Below, piece by piece: positions 55,866 to 63,655 of a stretch of 64,000 bases of DNA; positions within the stretch are counted from its first letter, which is position 1, and each line of letters begins with the position of its first letter. Source of the DNA: Akkermansiaceae bacterium (lineage in GTDB: Bacteria > Verrucomicrobiota > Verrucomicrobiia > Verrucomicrobiales > Akkermansiaceae); contig CAJJBQ010000002.1 of assembly GCA_905182405.1 (NCBI GenBank), positions 1,240,001 to 1,304,000 of the forward strand. Direction: 5' to 3'. The notes under the pieces are model-generated. The model was not told the DNA's origin, did no database searches, and was given only the letters and a program-made list of their open reading frames with translations. The translations under genes were made by a program, and so were the position numbers.

Positions 55866-57581
55866 TTAGATTTCCTGCTCAATACCTTTCAGTTCTAAGA
55901 AAAGATCATTCCATCGCTCAAGACGAGGTTTAAGAGCGACTTTGTGCTTGGCGATATGACGTCTGACATTCTCGAAAAGCCCACCGTATTCGAGATAGAA
56001 TTCCCGCACGCCATCTTTGTATTCATTACTGAGGGCATCTGCAAAGGGATCACGGCAGCTCTCAATACGATCCGAAAAATTCTGACAAAGTTCCTTTTTT
56101 GACTTCTCAGCATAAACGCCAGCGGCGACTAAAAAAAGTAAGCTGGTCCCAATGGCCACAAAGGGCCAGGGATGCGAACCAAGCCCCCCGAGGATGCCGG
56201 CCACAATGACACTAAAAAGTACTCCGGAAAGAAAACGCCGAAGAACGCTCCGGCGTGCCTCCATCTGAAGGTCGAGATTTCCACGCAACTTTAAGTTGGC
56301 GACCGCTTGCTTGGAAGAACGCCCCATACGCCGAACAAAGCGCTCACGCGTGTCCATCAGCGAGTCCGTCTCTTTGTCGAAATCTGGAATGGGCACCTCG
56401 AGTCGTTCCTTGATGCGAGGCACCACCGTGATCCAGTGACTGCGACAATCCGCAACGAGCTCTTGGCCATCGAAATTAGCACGTTCCTCCACCGCAACCT
56501 TCACCGACTCCATGAGTCCAGCCTCTAACTCCGAAGGAATCTTCTCCGATCTGAAAAGAGAAAGGAAACTCCGTGGAATTGTGATGTTCTTTCGGAGCAT
56601 CTTCACCGATTCACGGGCTTCGTTCATGAAGACATCGGTCAGCCCGGAAAACTTGGAGGAAAAGTTAGTCGCTTGACCTTCACACCGTTGGTCAATCTCC
56701 GTCTCAAAGTCTCGCAAGAATGACTGATCACGATCCAGCCGAATGGCGTCTTCTTCAATCTTTTCCTCGATCCGACGGAGCGCAAGCTGAGTCGAGTCGC
56801 GTACTTCACAGAGCACTTGACGCCTCCCTGGATTTTCAGAGACTCGTTTTGAAATAAAATTCTCAAGGGCGGGAAATCCGCTTTTTCGCCAAAGATTGTC
56901 GCTGAAAGGCAGCGCATGCTTGGCATTGCATGCCATCTTTCCCGAAACAGGAAAAACATCAGGATGAACTCCAATTTTTTGAACCGCCAGCGAGCGGACG
57001 TGTTCGATAATCAAATCCACATCTCTCTTATCCCGAAGGTCGACCTGTTGCAGCACAAAGGCGACATTCTCCAAATTATCCGCACCCAACTTGGAGATGA
57101 AATCCCAAGTCGCCGCACCCCAGGGGTTACTTACAGGAAAGACGAAAAGTAAAAGGTCCGCGATCGGCAAGAAGCGCTCGGTGATGGCCTGATGTCCTCT
57201 GACCACCGAATTCGTGCCTGGAGTATCAACGATATTAAAATCCTGAAGGAACTCAATCGGCCGGTGCCGCTCCTGCAGCGTGTCGGTGACATCGATATTT
57301 CTCTCCGTGTCGCCCCAGCGATACCAATGCACCTTTTTCGTTTCAGGAAGGACATTTGTTTTGCAAAGATCCTGACCGAAGAGGCCGTTCAGAAGAGTCG
57401 ATTTTCCGGCATTGACCTCACCGCAAACGACAAAGAGGAAAGGGCTACGCAACCCTTTGAGATACTCACCCTCATCGGCGAGAGCTGACACGTCAGCGCC
57501 GCAAGACTCGCCCAATTCTCGAACCCCCACCACAACGTCCGTAAGGCGTTGTCGCGTTGCGAAATATCGTTCGCCAAACAT
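55866..57581 (-). CDS. Bacterial dynamin-like GTPase with C-terminal membrane helices
   Basis: A 571-residue GTPase of the dynamin/50S-ribosome-binding type. P-loop GEVNAGKST at 54-62, a G2-region threonine near T75, G3 motif DTPG at 119-122, and QQVD in place of the usual N/TKxD at the G4 position, which is a common deviation in dynamin-like proteins. A long helical middle (about 230-440) is followed by two hydrophobic segments (about 450-470 and 480-495; SGVLFSVIVAGILGGLG, VAIGTSLLFLVAAGV). The role is probably membrane remodelling or stress-related. It lies between the deacetylase and E1alpha genes on the same strand, with 38 and 34 bases to its neighbours. Confidence 0.82.
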   Translation of the reverse strand: MFGERYFATRQRLTDVVVGVRELGESCGADVSALADEGEYLKGLRSPFLFVVCGEVNAGKSTLLNGLFGQDLCKTNVLPETKKVHWYRWGDTERNIDVTDTLQERHRPIEFLQDFNIVDTPGTNSVVRGHQAITERFLPIADLLLFVFPVSNPWGAATWDFISKLGADNLENVAFVLQQVDLRDKRDVDLIIEHVRSLAVQKIGVHPDVFPVSGKMACNAKHALPFSDNLWRKSGFPALENFISKRVSENPGRRQVLCEVRDSTQLALRRIEEKIEEDAIRLDRDQSFLRDFETEIDQRCEGQATNFSSKFSGLTDVFMNEARESVKMLRKNITIPRSFLSLFRSEKIPSELEAGLMESVKVAVEERANFDGQELVADCRSHWITVVPRIKERLEVPIPDFDKETDSLMDTRERFVRRMGRSSKQAVANLKLRGNLDLQMEARRSVLRRFLSGVLFSVIVAGILGGLGSHPWPFVAIGTSLLFLVAAGVYAEKSKKELCQNFSDRIESCRDPFADALSNEYKDGVREFYLEYGGLFENVRRHIAKHKVALKPRLERWNDLFLELKGIEQEI

Positions 57582-57619
57582 CAGGGGTTAAAACTTTAGT
57601 TTGGTAGGAGCAATTTGCT

Positions 57620-58453
57620 CTAGCCCTTCTGCGCGAGCAGTTGGGAAACTGTAATGAAGTTATATCCCCGTGAGAGGAGTCCATCAAAGGTCGCCGGCAT
57701 CGCCGTGACCGTCGGTGCATGAAGATCGTGCGCCAAGATAATCGCGCCATTATTAGCACCAGAAAGGATCCGTGAAGTGACCACCGATGGTCCTGGGCGT
57801 CTCCAATCCTGAGGATCGACCGACCACATAATCGTAGGGTAGTTAAATTCAGAAAAAAGCATCTGTCGCTGTCGCTGAAATAGTGCTCCATAAGGAGGGC
57901 GCATCGTGCGAGGCTTCACTCCGGTCGCTCGCACAATCGCGTCTTGAGTACGGCGCATCTCCTTACGAACTTCGGATTCGCTCAGTGAGGTAAGCTTTCG
58001 GTGAGTGTATGTGTGATTCCCGATCTCGTGACCTTCAGCCACAATGCGGCGGGCGATATGCGGATAGCGATCCACATTTCCGCCGATGACATAAAAGGTC
58101 GCCCGGATATTTCGCTTCCGAAGCATATCCAAAAGACGCGGCGTGTTCGTTGGGTGCGGACCGTCGTCGAAGGTCATTGCCACATTTGCGTAAGCCGAAG
58201 ATCCACGTGAATAGGAAATCGCACTCCCCGAAAAAGCGGTCGGGAGATTCATGTTCGGATTTCGCAACCCCTGATTCGCATAAGCAGGCGGACGATACTG
58301 GGTATTCGGCGGCATCTTGACGCTTTGGAGCGGAGATTGCCCACGCCCAGAAGCAGACGAACTTACGAGAGACGCTAACGCGTCTTTGCTTGAACACGCA
58401 GAAAGCCCCAAGACTGCACCCGGGGTCATTTGGAGAAGATCGCGGCGTTTCAT
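57620..58453 (-). CDS. Polysaccharide deacetylase lipoprotein
   Basis: A carbohydrate esterase 4 (NodB-type) enzyme, 277 residues. The N-terminus is a lipoprotein signal with C20 in LGLSACSS. Metal and catalytic motifs are complete: TFDDGPHP with D96-D97, HTYTH at 147-151, RPPYG at 185-189, the late WSVDPQDW, and ILAHD near residue 240. It removes acetyl groups from peptidoglycan, chitin or similar polymers. It lies between mtnP and the GTPase on the minus strand, 48 and 38 bases from them; the operon link is by position only. Confidence 0.9.
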   Translation of the reverse strand: MKRRDLLQMTPGAVLGLSACSSKDALASLVSSSASGRGQSPLQSVKMPPNTQYRPPAYANQGLRNPNMNLPTAFSGSAISYSRGSSAYANVAMTFDDGPHPTNTPRLLDMLRKRNIRATFYVIGGNVDRYPHIARRIVAEGHEIGNHTYTHRKLTSLSESEVRKEMRRTQDAIVRATGVKPRTMRPPYGALFQRQRQMLFSEFNYPTIMWSVDPQDWRRPGPSVVTSRILSGANNGAIILAHDLHAPTVTAMPATFDGLLSRGYNFITVSQLLAQKG

Positions 58454-58501
58454 AAACAGAGTTGAGTCAACCCTTTTTACACCCTCATGTCACGGCTTGA
58501 T

Positions 58502-59359
58502 TCAGCGCCCATTCAAGATTGCCCCGAGACGCTCTCGTGCTGCTTCCGACCAACTCTCGCCCGGGGTGAAAATTGCTGAATCCAACGAAGTATGCTCAGG
58601 CCAATTAGGGACTGCCGGAATCAAAGGAATCGCCCGTTTGAGAACCCTTTCACTCATCTCAGCATTGGCCGCGAGATGCTCGACCACCGAGGAAGCCGTA
58701 ACCGAGTCATCCTCCCCACGCCAGGAATCGTAATCCGTCACCATTCCGAGGGTTGCCAGGGCGATCTCAGCCTCCCGGGCCAGCTTTGCCTCCGGTAAAT
58801 TTGTCATTCCGATTATATCGAAGCCAAAATGGCGATAGTAGTGAGATTCTGCCCGAGTCGAAAAAGCAGGCCCGTCCATGCAGACGTAGGTTCCCCCATC
58901 GTGAATCTCCGCTCCTTCAGCCTGCCCTGCCTCCAGCAAGATCGCCCGCAACCCAGCGCTGATGGGATCACCAAAATCAACGTGCGCCACAAGGCCCTGC
59001 CCAAAAAAGGTGTGATTTGCGCGCTGGCTCGTCCGATCAAAATACTGATCGGGCAGCACGATTGAACGCGGCGGGTATTCCTCCTTCAAACTCCCCACCG
59101 CAGTCGCACAAATTACCCAACGCACTCCCACCGACCGCAACGCCCAAAAATTCGCCCGGTGATTCACCTCAGTGGGCAAAATGGTGTGCCCCTGTCCGTG
59201 CCGCGAAAGAAACCAGACTTGTCGCCCCTCAAACTTTCCCCCGATCAATTCGTCCGAGGGATCTCCAAAAGGAGTTGATATCTTCCGACGCTCCATTTTT
59301 TCGAGCCCGTCGAATCCCGAGACGCCGCTCCCTCCGATAATGCCAATTGCCGGTGTCAT
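58502..59359 (-). CDS. mtnP: S-methyl-5'-thioadenosine phosphorylase
   Basis: A purine-nucleoside-phosphorylase-family enzyme that cleaves methylthioadenosine to adenine and methylthioribose-1-phosphate in methionine salvage. The 285-residue protein shows GIIGGSGVSG near residues 6-15, SRHGQGHTILPTEVNHRANFWAL near 53-75, YVCMDGPAFSTRAESHYYR, IGMTNLPEAKLAREAEIA and TDYDSWR. All match MtnP; 6-oxopurine phosphorylase is possible but the CMDGPAFSTRAE block favours MTAP. Its start overlaps the DUF368 stop by four bases (ATGA), so the two genes are translationally coupled. Confidence 0.9.
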   Translation of the reverse strand: MTPAIGIIGGSGVSGFDGLEKMERRKISTPFGDPSDELIGGKFEGRQVWFLSRHGQGHTILPTEVNHRANFWALRSVGVRWVICATAVGSLKEEYPPRSIVLPDQYFDRTSQRANHTFFGQGLVAHVDFGDPISAGLRAILLEAGQAEGAEIHDGGTYVCMDGPAFSTRAESHYYRHFGFDIIGMTNLPEAKLAREAEIALATLGMVTDYDSWRGEDDSVTASSVVEHLAANAEMSERVLKRAIPLIPAVPNWPEHTSLDSAIFTPGESWSEAARERLGAILNGR

Positions 59360-60312
59360 TCTTCTTCTGTTTCTGGTTTCTTCTTCGCAAAAAACTCGAC
59401 CGCCACAATGAGACCAATGCCCACAAGAACAGCGACCACTTCAAACCACACTCCACTTTGCGAAAAGTCCGGGAGCCTCCAGTTCTCGTAGCCAATCGTC
59501 TTCATTTTCGTTTCGCCGTCTTTCAAGAACTCCTGGGTGAGTTCCGTTTTCCACGGCCAAATAATCATCAGCGAGCCCGCCACGAATCCCGTAATCGTCC
59601 CAACTGCCTTGTCGTGATGCGTGCGAAATAACCAACTCAAAAAGCGCGAAAGTCCCAGCAAACCCACCACCGCACCAATCCCTACGGGAATCAGAATCGG
59701 CAAGGACACAGCGAGATTTCCTGTAAAGAAAGCGCTCAAGGCATCCAGCATAATGAGTTTGTAATTCCCTAGAAGCAGCAAAACGAAGGAGCCACTCACT
59801 CCAGGAATAATCATGCTGCATAACGCCACCACCCCGCATGCCCCTAAATAGATTGGATTCGTATTTTCATTCGCTGGAGTCATGAAAGCCATCGACACCG
59901 CGATCGCCAAGCCCACCAAAAACACTGCAACCACTCCTGGAGACCAGTGCCGAATCATCTTTCCCACGGAGGGAATCGACGCCACAATGAGCCCAAAAAA
60001 GAGAGAGAGAATCAAGGTCGGATGATGTTCCAAGCCATACTTCAAGATGCGAGCCAAAGTCGCAAACGCCGTGATTACCCCGAGGCCCAGTGAGAGCAAA
60101 AAACGACCATCAATCTTCGCCCACAGCTCTAATATCTTAAATGAACAACCCAGTTTAACCGCTTCCAGATCAAAGGCTTTTAAAGCCTCAATCAATCGTT
60201 CATAGATCCCCGTAATGAAGGCGATGGTTCCTCCGGAAACACCGGGAACGACGTTGGCCGCCCCCATCGCAAAACCTTTAAAAAAGGTGGTCAAATCTTC
60301 CTTGTTGGGCAC
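59356..60312 (-). CDS. DUF368 membrane protein
   Basis: A polytopic membrane protein of the DUF368 family, now linked in some bacteria to undecaprenyl-phosphate translocation; that link is literature knowledge, not visible here. Typical start: FFKGFAMGAANVVPGVSGGTIAFITGIYERLI, then about eight or nine helices and a second VPGVSGSF-like repeat (MIIPGVSGSFVLLLLG). A GTG at 60312 (PNKEDLTTFFKGF) gives 318 residues. The open frame extends upstream to 60594, but the additional N-terminal 94 residues are a fragment of a phospholipase D-type gene, not part of the family. It is followed by overlapping mtnP. Confidence 0.82.
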   Translation of the reverse strand: MPNKEDLTTFFKGFAMGAANVVPGVSGGTIAFITGIYERLIEALKAFDLEAVKLGCSFKILELWAKIDGRFLLSLGLGVITAFATLARILKYGLEHHPTLILSLFFGLIVASIPSVGKMIRHWSPGVVAVFLVGLAIAVSMAFMTPANENTNPIYLGACGVVALCSMIIPGVSGSFVLLLLGNYKLIMLDALSAFFTGNLAVSLPILIPVGIGAVVGLLGLSRFLSWLFRTHHDKAVGTITGFVAGSLMIIWPWKTELTQEFLKDGETKMKTIGYENWRLPDFSQSGVWFEVVAVLVGIGLIVAVEFFAKKKPETEEE

Positions 60313-60344
60313 AGCAGGATGCTCATGGCAATTGGTGGTCCTGA

Positions 60345-60999
60345 CAATCTTTAAAGCTTCCGCAACACGCTCGCACCGAGAGCTCCAAGCCAGCGACGCC
60401 ACCACGTCCAAGCGATCATCGGCGATCATCGACTTCGCATGCAGTAACGATCCCGTGTATTTTCTCAACTTCACCCCGGTAGCCATCAGCGAAGGATAGA
60501 GCCCTTCGCGCACCCACAAAGAGAAGATCACCTCCCACGGACCAATCTCATCCTTCCGATACGCCCCCGTCTCTGTGGGAGAAGTTCCGCCCACTTTTTG
60601 CCAAGTCTCTTTGAAAAACTGATCTCAAGCTACTACCCTCGGAATTTTGATGGAGAGATGAGTGTCCCGCAAGGCCCCTTTGTTCGAGCGCGACCAAACC
60701 GAATCTAGATTTATTCCTCCGGTATAAGCGACACGGCCATCGACGATGAGATTTTTGCGGTGATTACGCCCTAAAATCCCACTTCGTTTTCGCCAAGGAG
60801 CGACCGGCCGAAAGACGCGCACCTCTACCCACCTTATCAAAGAGAAACATATACATTTCCTGGTGCACGTTGAGCTCCGCCGCTTCAATCGCACCTCGCG
60901 AAAAGTATCATCCCCCTCAAAAAAGAGCTCTACTCGATTGCCGCAAGATTGCACAGCCGGGCCGTCCCGTGAGAGGAGACCCAACCACTCGCTCAACAA
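60345..60999 (-). pseudogene. Degenerate phospholipase D / cardiolipin synthase gene
   Basis: Minus-strand remains in two frames. The upstream piece (60625-60999) contains NRVELFFEGDDTFREV, WRKRSGILGRNHRKNLIVDGRVAYTGGINLD and a stop after KIPRVVA; HRKNLIVD and GGINLD belong to the first HKD motif region. After a frame change the second piece reads FFKETWQKVGG, then KYTGSLLHAKSMIADD with the second HxKxxxxD motif, and SRCERVAEAL. So both HKD halves exist but in separate frames with internal losses. The second piece is open into the DUF368 gene. Cardiolipin synthase is the likeliest ancestor. Confidence 0.72.
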
Positions 61000-61083
61000 T
61001 CTCCTCTTCTTTCTAATCTTATCCGCTAGAAAAATCTTGTGAAAAAAGAGAATAAAAACAACCCTTCGAGCATTACACGATCG
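61000..61083. other. Divergent spacer before the SHD1-like gene
   Basis: Between the phospholipase remnant and the ATG at 61084. A GTG at 61039 is in frame with that gene but would add a basic N-terminal extension before the signal peptide. Confidence 0.4.
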
Positions 61084-61839
61084 ATGACTATGCCTAAGTT
61101 TCTTTGCTTACTGACCATTGCGACGTCCACAATCGGCCTCGAAGCCCGACTCTGGCGCAGCGCCAAGGGTGACCAACAGTTTGAAGCGGACCACATCTCG
61201 AACGATGGAAATCTGGTTACCCTTAAAAAAGGAAGCAGCATCGTCAGCTTCCCCATCGCTAAGCTTCATGAGGTAGATCAGGCATGGCTCGTTGAAAACC
61301 ATCCCCTCGCCAGTCCTTCCGAAATCGATACTCCGGCTTCACCAAAAGGGGCTGCTTTTGACACCCTCGAATTCGGAGACTCGCGAAAAGACGTCATTGC
61401 CAAACTTAAAGTGAGTAAAATGGTCGAAGGCGGCGCCGCCAATGTCATGATAGCGCGCATCGGACTCAACGGGACTTACCGTACCAAGAACACCATCGGC
61501 GGGCTCCACTGCTACCTCTATTTCGACTGGACCAAGAACGACACCCTCCGGGAAGTGACCCTGCGAAGTAAAGTGGTGGAACGAGGATCCTACGGAGGCA
61601 TGTTGAAGAACAACTGGAAAGAAATGGCTTCTGTTCTTACCATGCTTCATGGTCGCCCGGCGCAGGGTGCGCCTTATCCAAACTCCGATGAACTACAGGA
61701 CGGACTCATTCTCTGCTCTCACCTCTGGCGCACCGAAGAGGGCCACTCGGTCCTCCTGGGCACCGGCCAGGAAGGAAAAAAATACTCCGTCATCGTAAGA
61801 ATCACAAGTGAGCGCATCGAGCCCGTGGTGTTGGAATAG
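61084..61839 (+). CDS. Exported SHD1-like domain protein of unknown function
   Basis: A 251-residue exported protein. The ATG at 61084 (or 61090) gives a signal (MPKFLCLLTIATSTIGLEA). Residues about 22-70 read RLWRSAKGDQQFEADHISNDGNLVTLKKGSSIVSFPIAKL then EVDQAWLVEN, the pattern of the SLA1 homology domain 1 seen in many exported PVC proteins. The C-terminal 160 residues contain FGDSRKDVIAKLKVSKM and LYFDWTKNDTLREVTLRSK, which I do not recognise. Its binding target is unknown. It is flanked by the pseudogene and by the tRNA-Ser region. Confidence 0.7.
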   Translation: MTMPKFLCLLTIATSTIGLEARLWRSAKGDQQFEADHISNDGNLVTLKKGSSIVSFPIAKLHEVDQAWLVENHPLASPSEIDTPASPKGAAFDTLEFGDSRKDVIAKLKVSKMVEGGAANVMIARIGLNGTYRTKNTIGGLHCYLYFDWTKNDTLREVTLRSKVVERGSYGGMLKNNWKEMASVLTMLHGRPAQGAPYPNSDELQDGLILCSHLWRTEEGHSVLLGTGQEGKKYSVIVRITSERIEPVVLE

Positions 61840-62018
61840 ATTGAGGAAAATCCTATAAGACATACCCTCTCAGTGCTTTAGTAGCCCCTCTTCTCCTCAG
61901 TCACTTGTCCCGCCCACAGTGCGTAGGAGGAAACCGTTCAAAATTTATTCCCTCGCTGATCCTCGCAGGACCAGCCTGGAAAGCCATAACCCCGTGCCAG
62001 CAAGCTGGCACGGGGTTA
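61840..62018. other. Gap with tRNA-adjacent hairpin
   Basis: No gene. The right part is the left arm and loop of the palindrome at 61985-62020. Confidence 0.5.
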
Positions 62019-62020
62019 TG
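61985..62020. repeat. Perfect 16-bp palindrome overlapping the tRNA-Ser 3' end
   Basis: CATAACCCCGTGCCAG and CTGGCACGGGGTTATG flank loop CAAG. The right arm ends inside the CCA of tRNA-Ser (62019-62021). No T-run follows on either strand. It may act as a processing or weak termination hairpin, or be a mobile-palindrome insertion at the tRNA. Confidence 0.85.
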
Positions 62021-62108
62021 GCGGACAGAGTGGGATTCGAACCCACGGTGACATCACTGCCACACACGCTTTCCAAGCGAGCGCATTCGACCACTCTGCC
62101 ATCTGTCC
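62019..62108 (-). tRNA. tRNA-Ser (GGA)
   Basis: Minus-strand cloverleaf of 90 nt including an encoded CCA. Acceptor stem GGACAGA / TCTGTCC, discriminator G, anticodon loop TTGGAAA giving GGA (reads UCC/UCU), a long variable arm (GTGTGGCAGTGATGTCAC), and the T-loop GGTTCGAAT. The anticodon stem has one T-T mismatch (CTCGC / GCGTG). Long variable arm and anticodon identify serine. Confidence 0.95.
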
Positions 62109-62251
62109 GTATTAGAATTTTCGGTCGGGCGCGCAACCTAGCCACCAACTCGCAATGAGGCAATCGAAATTTTCCCCCAAGCCGCTTCCAAGCTTTCTTT
62201 TCCACTGAAACGGTTTATCTCCTTTTTCAAGAGAGATTTCACCCAAGCTGT

Positions 62252-63652
62252 ATGGACCCAAAGGATCGCTATGAAATCAAACGTAAACTTGGCCAAGGAG
62301 GCCTGGGCGCGGTTTTTGAGGGCTACGACCACCAGCTTCAGCGAAAGGTCGCCATTAAGCGCCTCCTTACCGAGGAAGGGAGCACCCAAGATCAGGTCGA
62401 TGATTTGATGCGAGAGTGCCATTCCCTCTCCGCGCTCAATTCTCCTCATGTCGTAAGCCTTTTCGACATCGGGCAAGACGGGGACGGCCCCTTCGTGGTG
62501 ATGGAACTTCTCGATGGAGAAACCTTGGAAACTTTGATTTCCCGAGCTCCCCTCATCGAAACCGATTTTTTCAGTGTCGCCGAACAGTGCCTCGAAGGCC
62601 TTCTCGCCGCGCACGATGGCCACTTGCTTCATCGGGATATCAAGCCCTGCAACATCATGATCACCTGGCTGCCCAGCGGCCGGATGCAGCTCAAGCTTCT
62701 CGACTTCGGACTGGCCAAGTTCACCCTTGAGCCATCGATCCAAACGATTGCCCACGGCAACTCCCTCTTTGGTTCCATCTATTTCATGGCACCCGAGCAA
62801 TTTGAGCAGCTCCCGCTCGATGCGCGCACCGATCTCTATTCTCTCGGAGGCGTTTTTTATTATGCCCTCACCGGGGAGTATCCTTTTAACGGCGAATCGG
62901 TCGCTCAGGTGATGGCCTCTCACCTTCAAGGCTACTGCAAAGACCTGCGCGAATATCGGCCCGACCTTCCAGAAACTCTCTGCAACTGGATCATGAGCTT
63001 AATGGCTCGCCAGCCTGACGACCGACCCAATTCCTGTGAAGTAGCGCTGAGTCAGCTCGTTGGCATCCGACAAGGAACCTTCAATCCCCCCGTTCCTCAA
63101 GGAGTCCAAATGATCACCCATCCGGTGCGCCTCAAGGCCGCTCCGGCGGTGCAAGGCGCGCAAACACCGCCCTCCATCACCACCGTTCAGGTTCTCCTTC
63201 CCCGGACCGCAGGGGTCCCTCTCCTCACTCACCCGGTTCTCATCACCGACAATTCCACCCACCTTTCAGGATGGCTTTGGTCGTTGCTTGGAGTAGCAGT
63301 CCTCATGATCGCTTTCATCTACTGGCCCAAGGGAGCAGATCCCCAAGAGATTGTGAAAATGGTCCCGGCGATCTTTTCAACTCCCGCCGCAAGTCTGCCA
63401 AAGGATTCTCCGAAGACCCCACCGACCAATAAAGAGAAGACGCTTGTCGAAAAACTACACCTCCCGAAGTCCCCGGATGAACTGCTCGAGGAGCGAGACT
63501 ACAACTTGGACAAGATGCTCTCGATCAAAGAATTCTCCCACACCTCGTTTCCTGCAATTCGGAAACGTCTTGAGGAAGGCTTTGCCACCTTCGATCTCGA
63601 TCAAAACGGACGTATCACCCTGAGTGAACTGGAAAAGGCCTATCGCGAATAA
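62252..63652 (+). CDS. Transmembrane Ser/Thr protein kinase with C-terminal EF-hand
   Basis: A Hanks-type kinase, 466 residues. N-terminal kinase domain about 1-275: glycine loop GQGGLGAVFEG, K36 in RKVAIKR, catalytic H127-R-D129 in LLHRDIKPCN, DFG at 151, and MAPEQFEQLPLDARTDLYSLGG. All catalytic residues are present. A membrane helix lies at about 344-362 (LWSLLGVAVLMIAFIYW). The outside part (about 365-466) ends in one canonical EF-hand loop D448-L-D450-Q-N452-G-R-I-T-L-S-E459, expected to bind calcium. So the kinase may sense extracytoplasmic Ca2+, which is inference. The start ATG at 62252 has no strong Shine-Dalgarno. It converges with the STAS gene 3 bases after its stop. Confidence 0.9.
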   Translation: MDPKDRYEIKRKLGQGGLGAVFEGYDHQLQRKVAIKRLLTEEGSTQDQVDDLMRECHSLSALNSPHVVSLFDIGQDGDGPFVVMELLDGETLETLISRAPLIETDFFSVAEQCLEGLLAAHDGHLLHRDIKPCNIMITWLPSGRMQLKLLDFGLAKFTLEPSIQTIAHGNSLFGSIYFMAPEQFEQLPLDARTDLYSLGGVFYYALTGEYPFNGESVAQVMASHLQGYCKDLREYRPDLPETLCNWIMSLMARQPDDRPNSCEVALSQLVGIRQGTFNPPVPQGVQMITHPVRLKAAPAVQGAQTPPSITTVQVLLPRTAGVPLLTHPVLITDNSTHLSGWLWSLLGVAVLMIAFIYWPKGADPQEIVKMVPAIFSTPAASLPKDSPKTPPTNKEKTLVEKLHLPKSPDELLEERDYNLDKMLSIKEFSHTSFPAIRKRLEEGFATFDLDQNGRITLSELEKAYRE

Positions 63653-63655
63653 CGT

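Noticed and set aside
60625..60999. 124-codon minus-strand frame taken as a separate gene
   Set aside because: It is the first half of a broken phospholipase D-type gene, so listed as part of that pseudogene.
61919..62158. 79-codon frame across the tRNA-Ser
   Set aside because: It reads through the complement of the tRNA, a common false gene (GFEPTVTS-type peptide).
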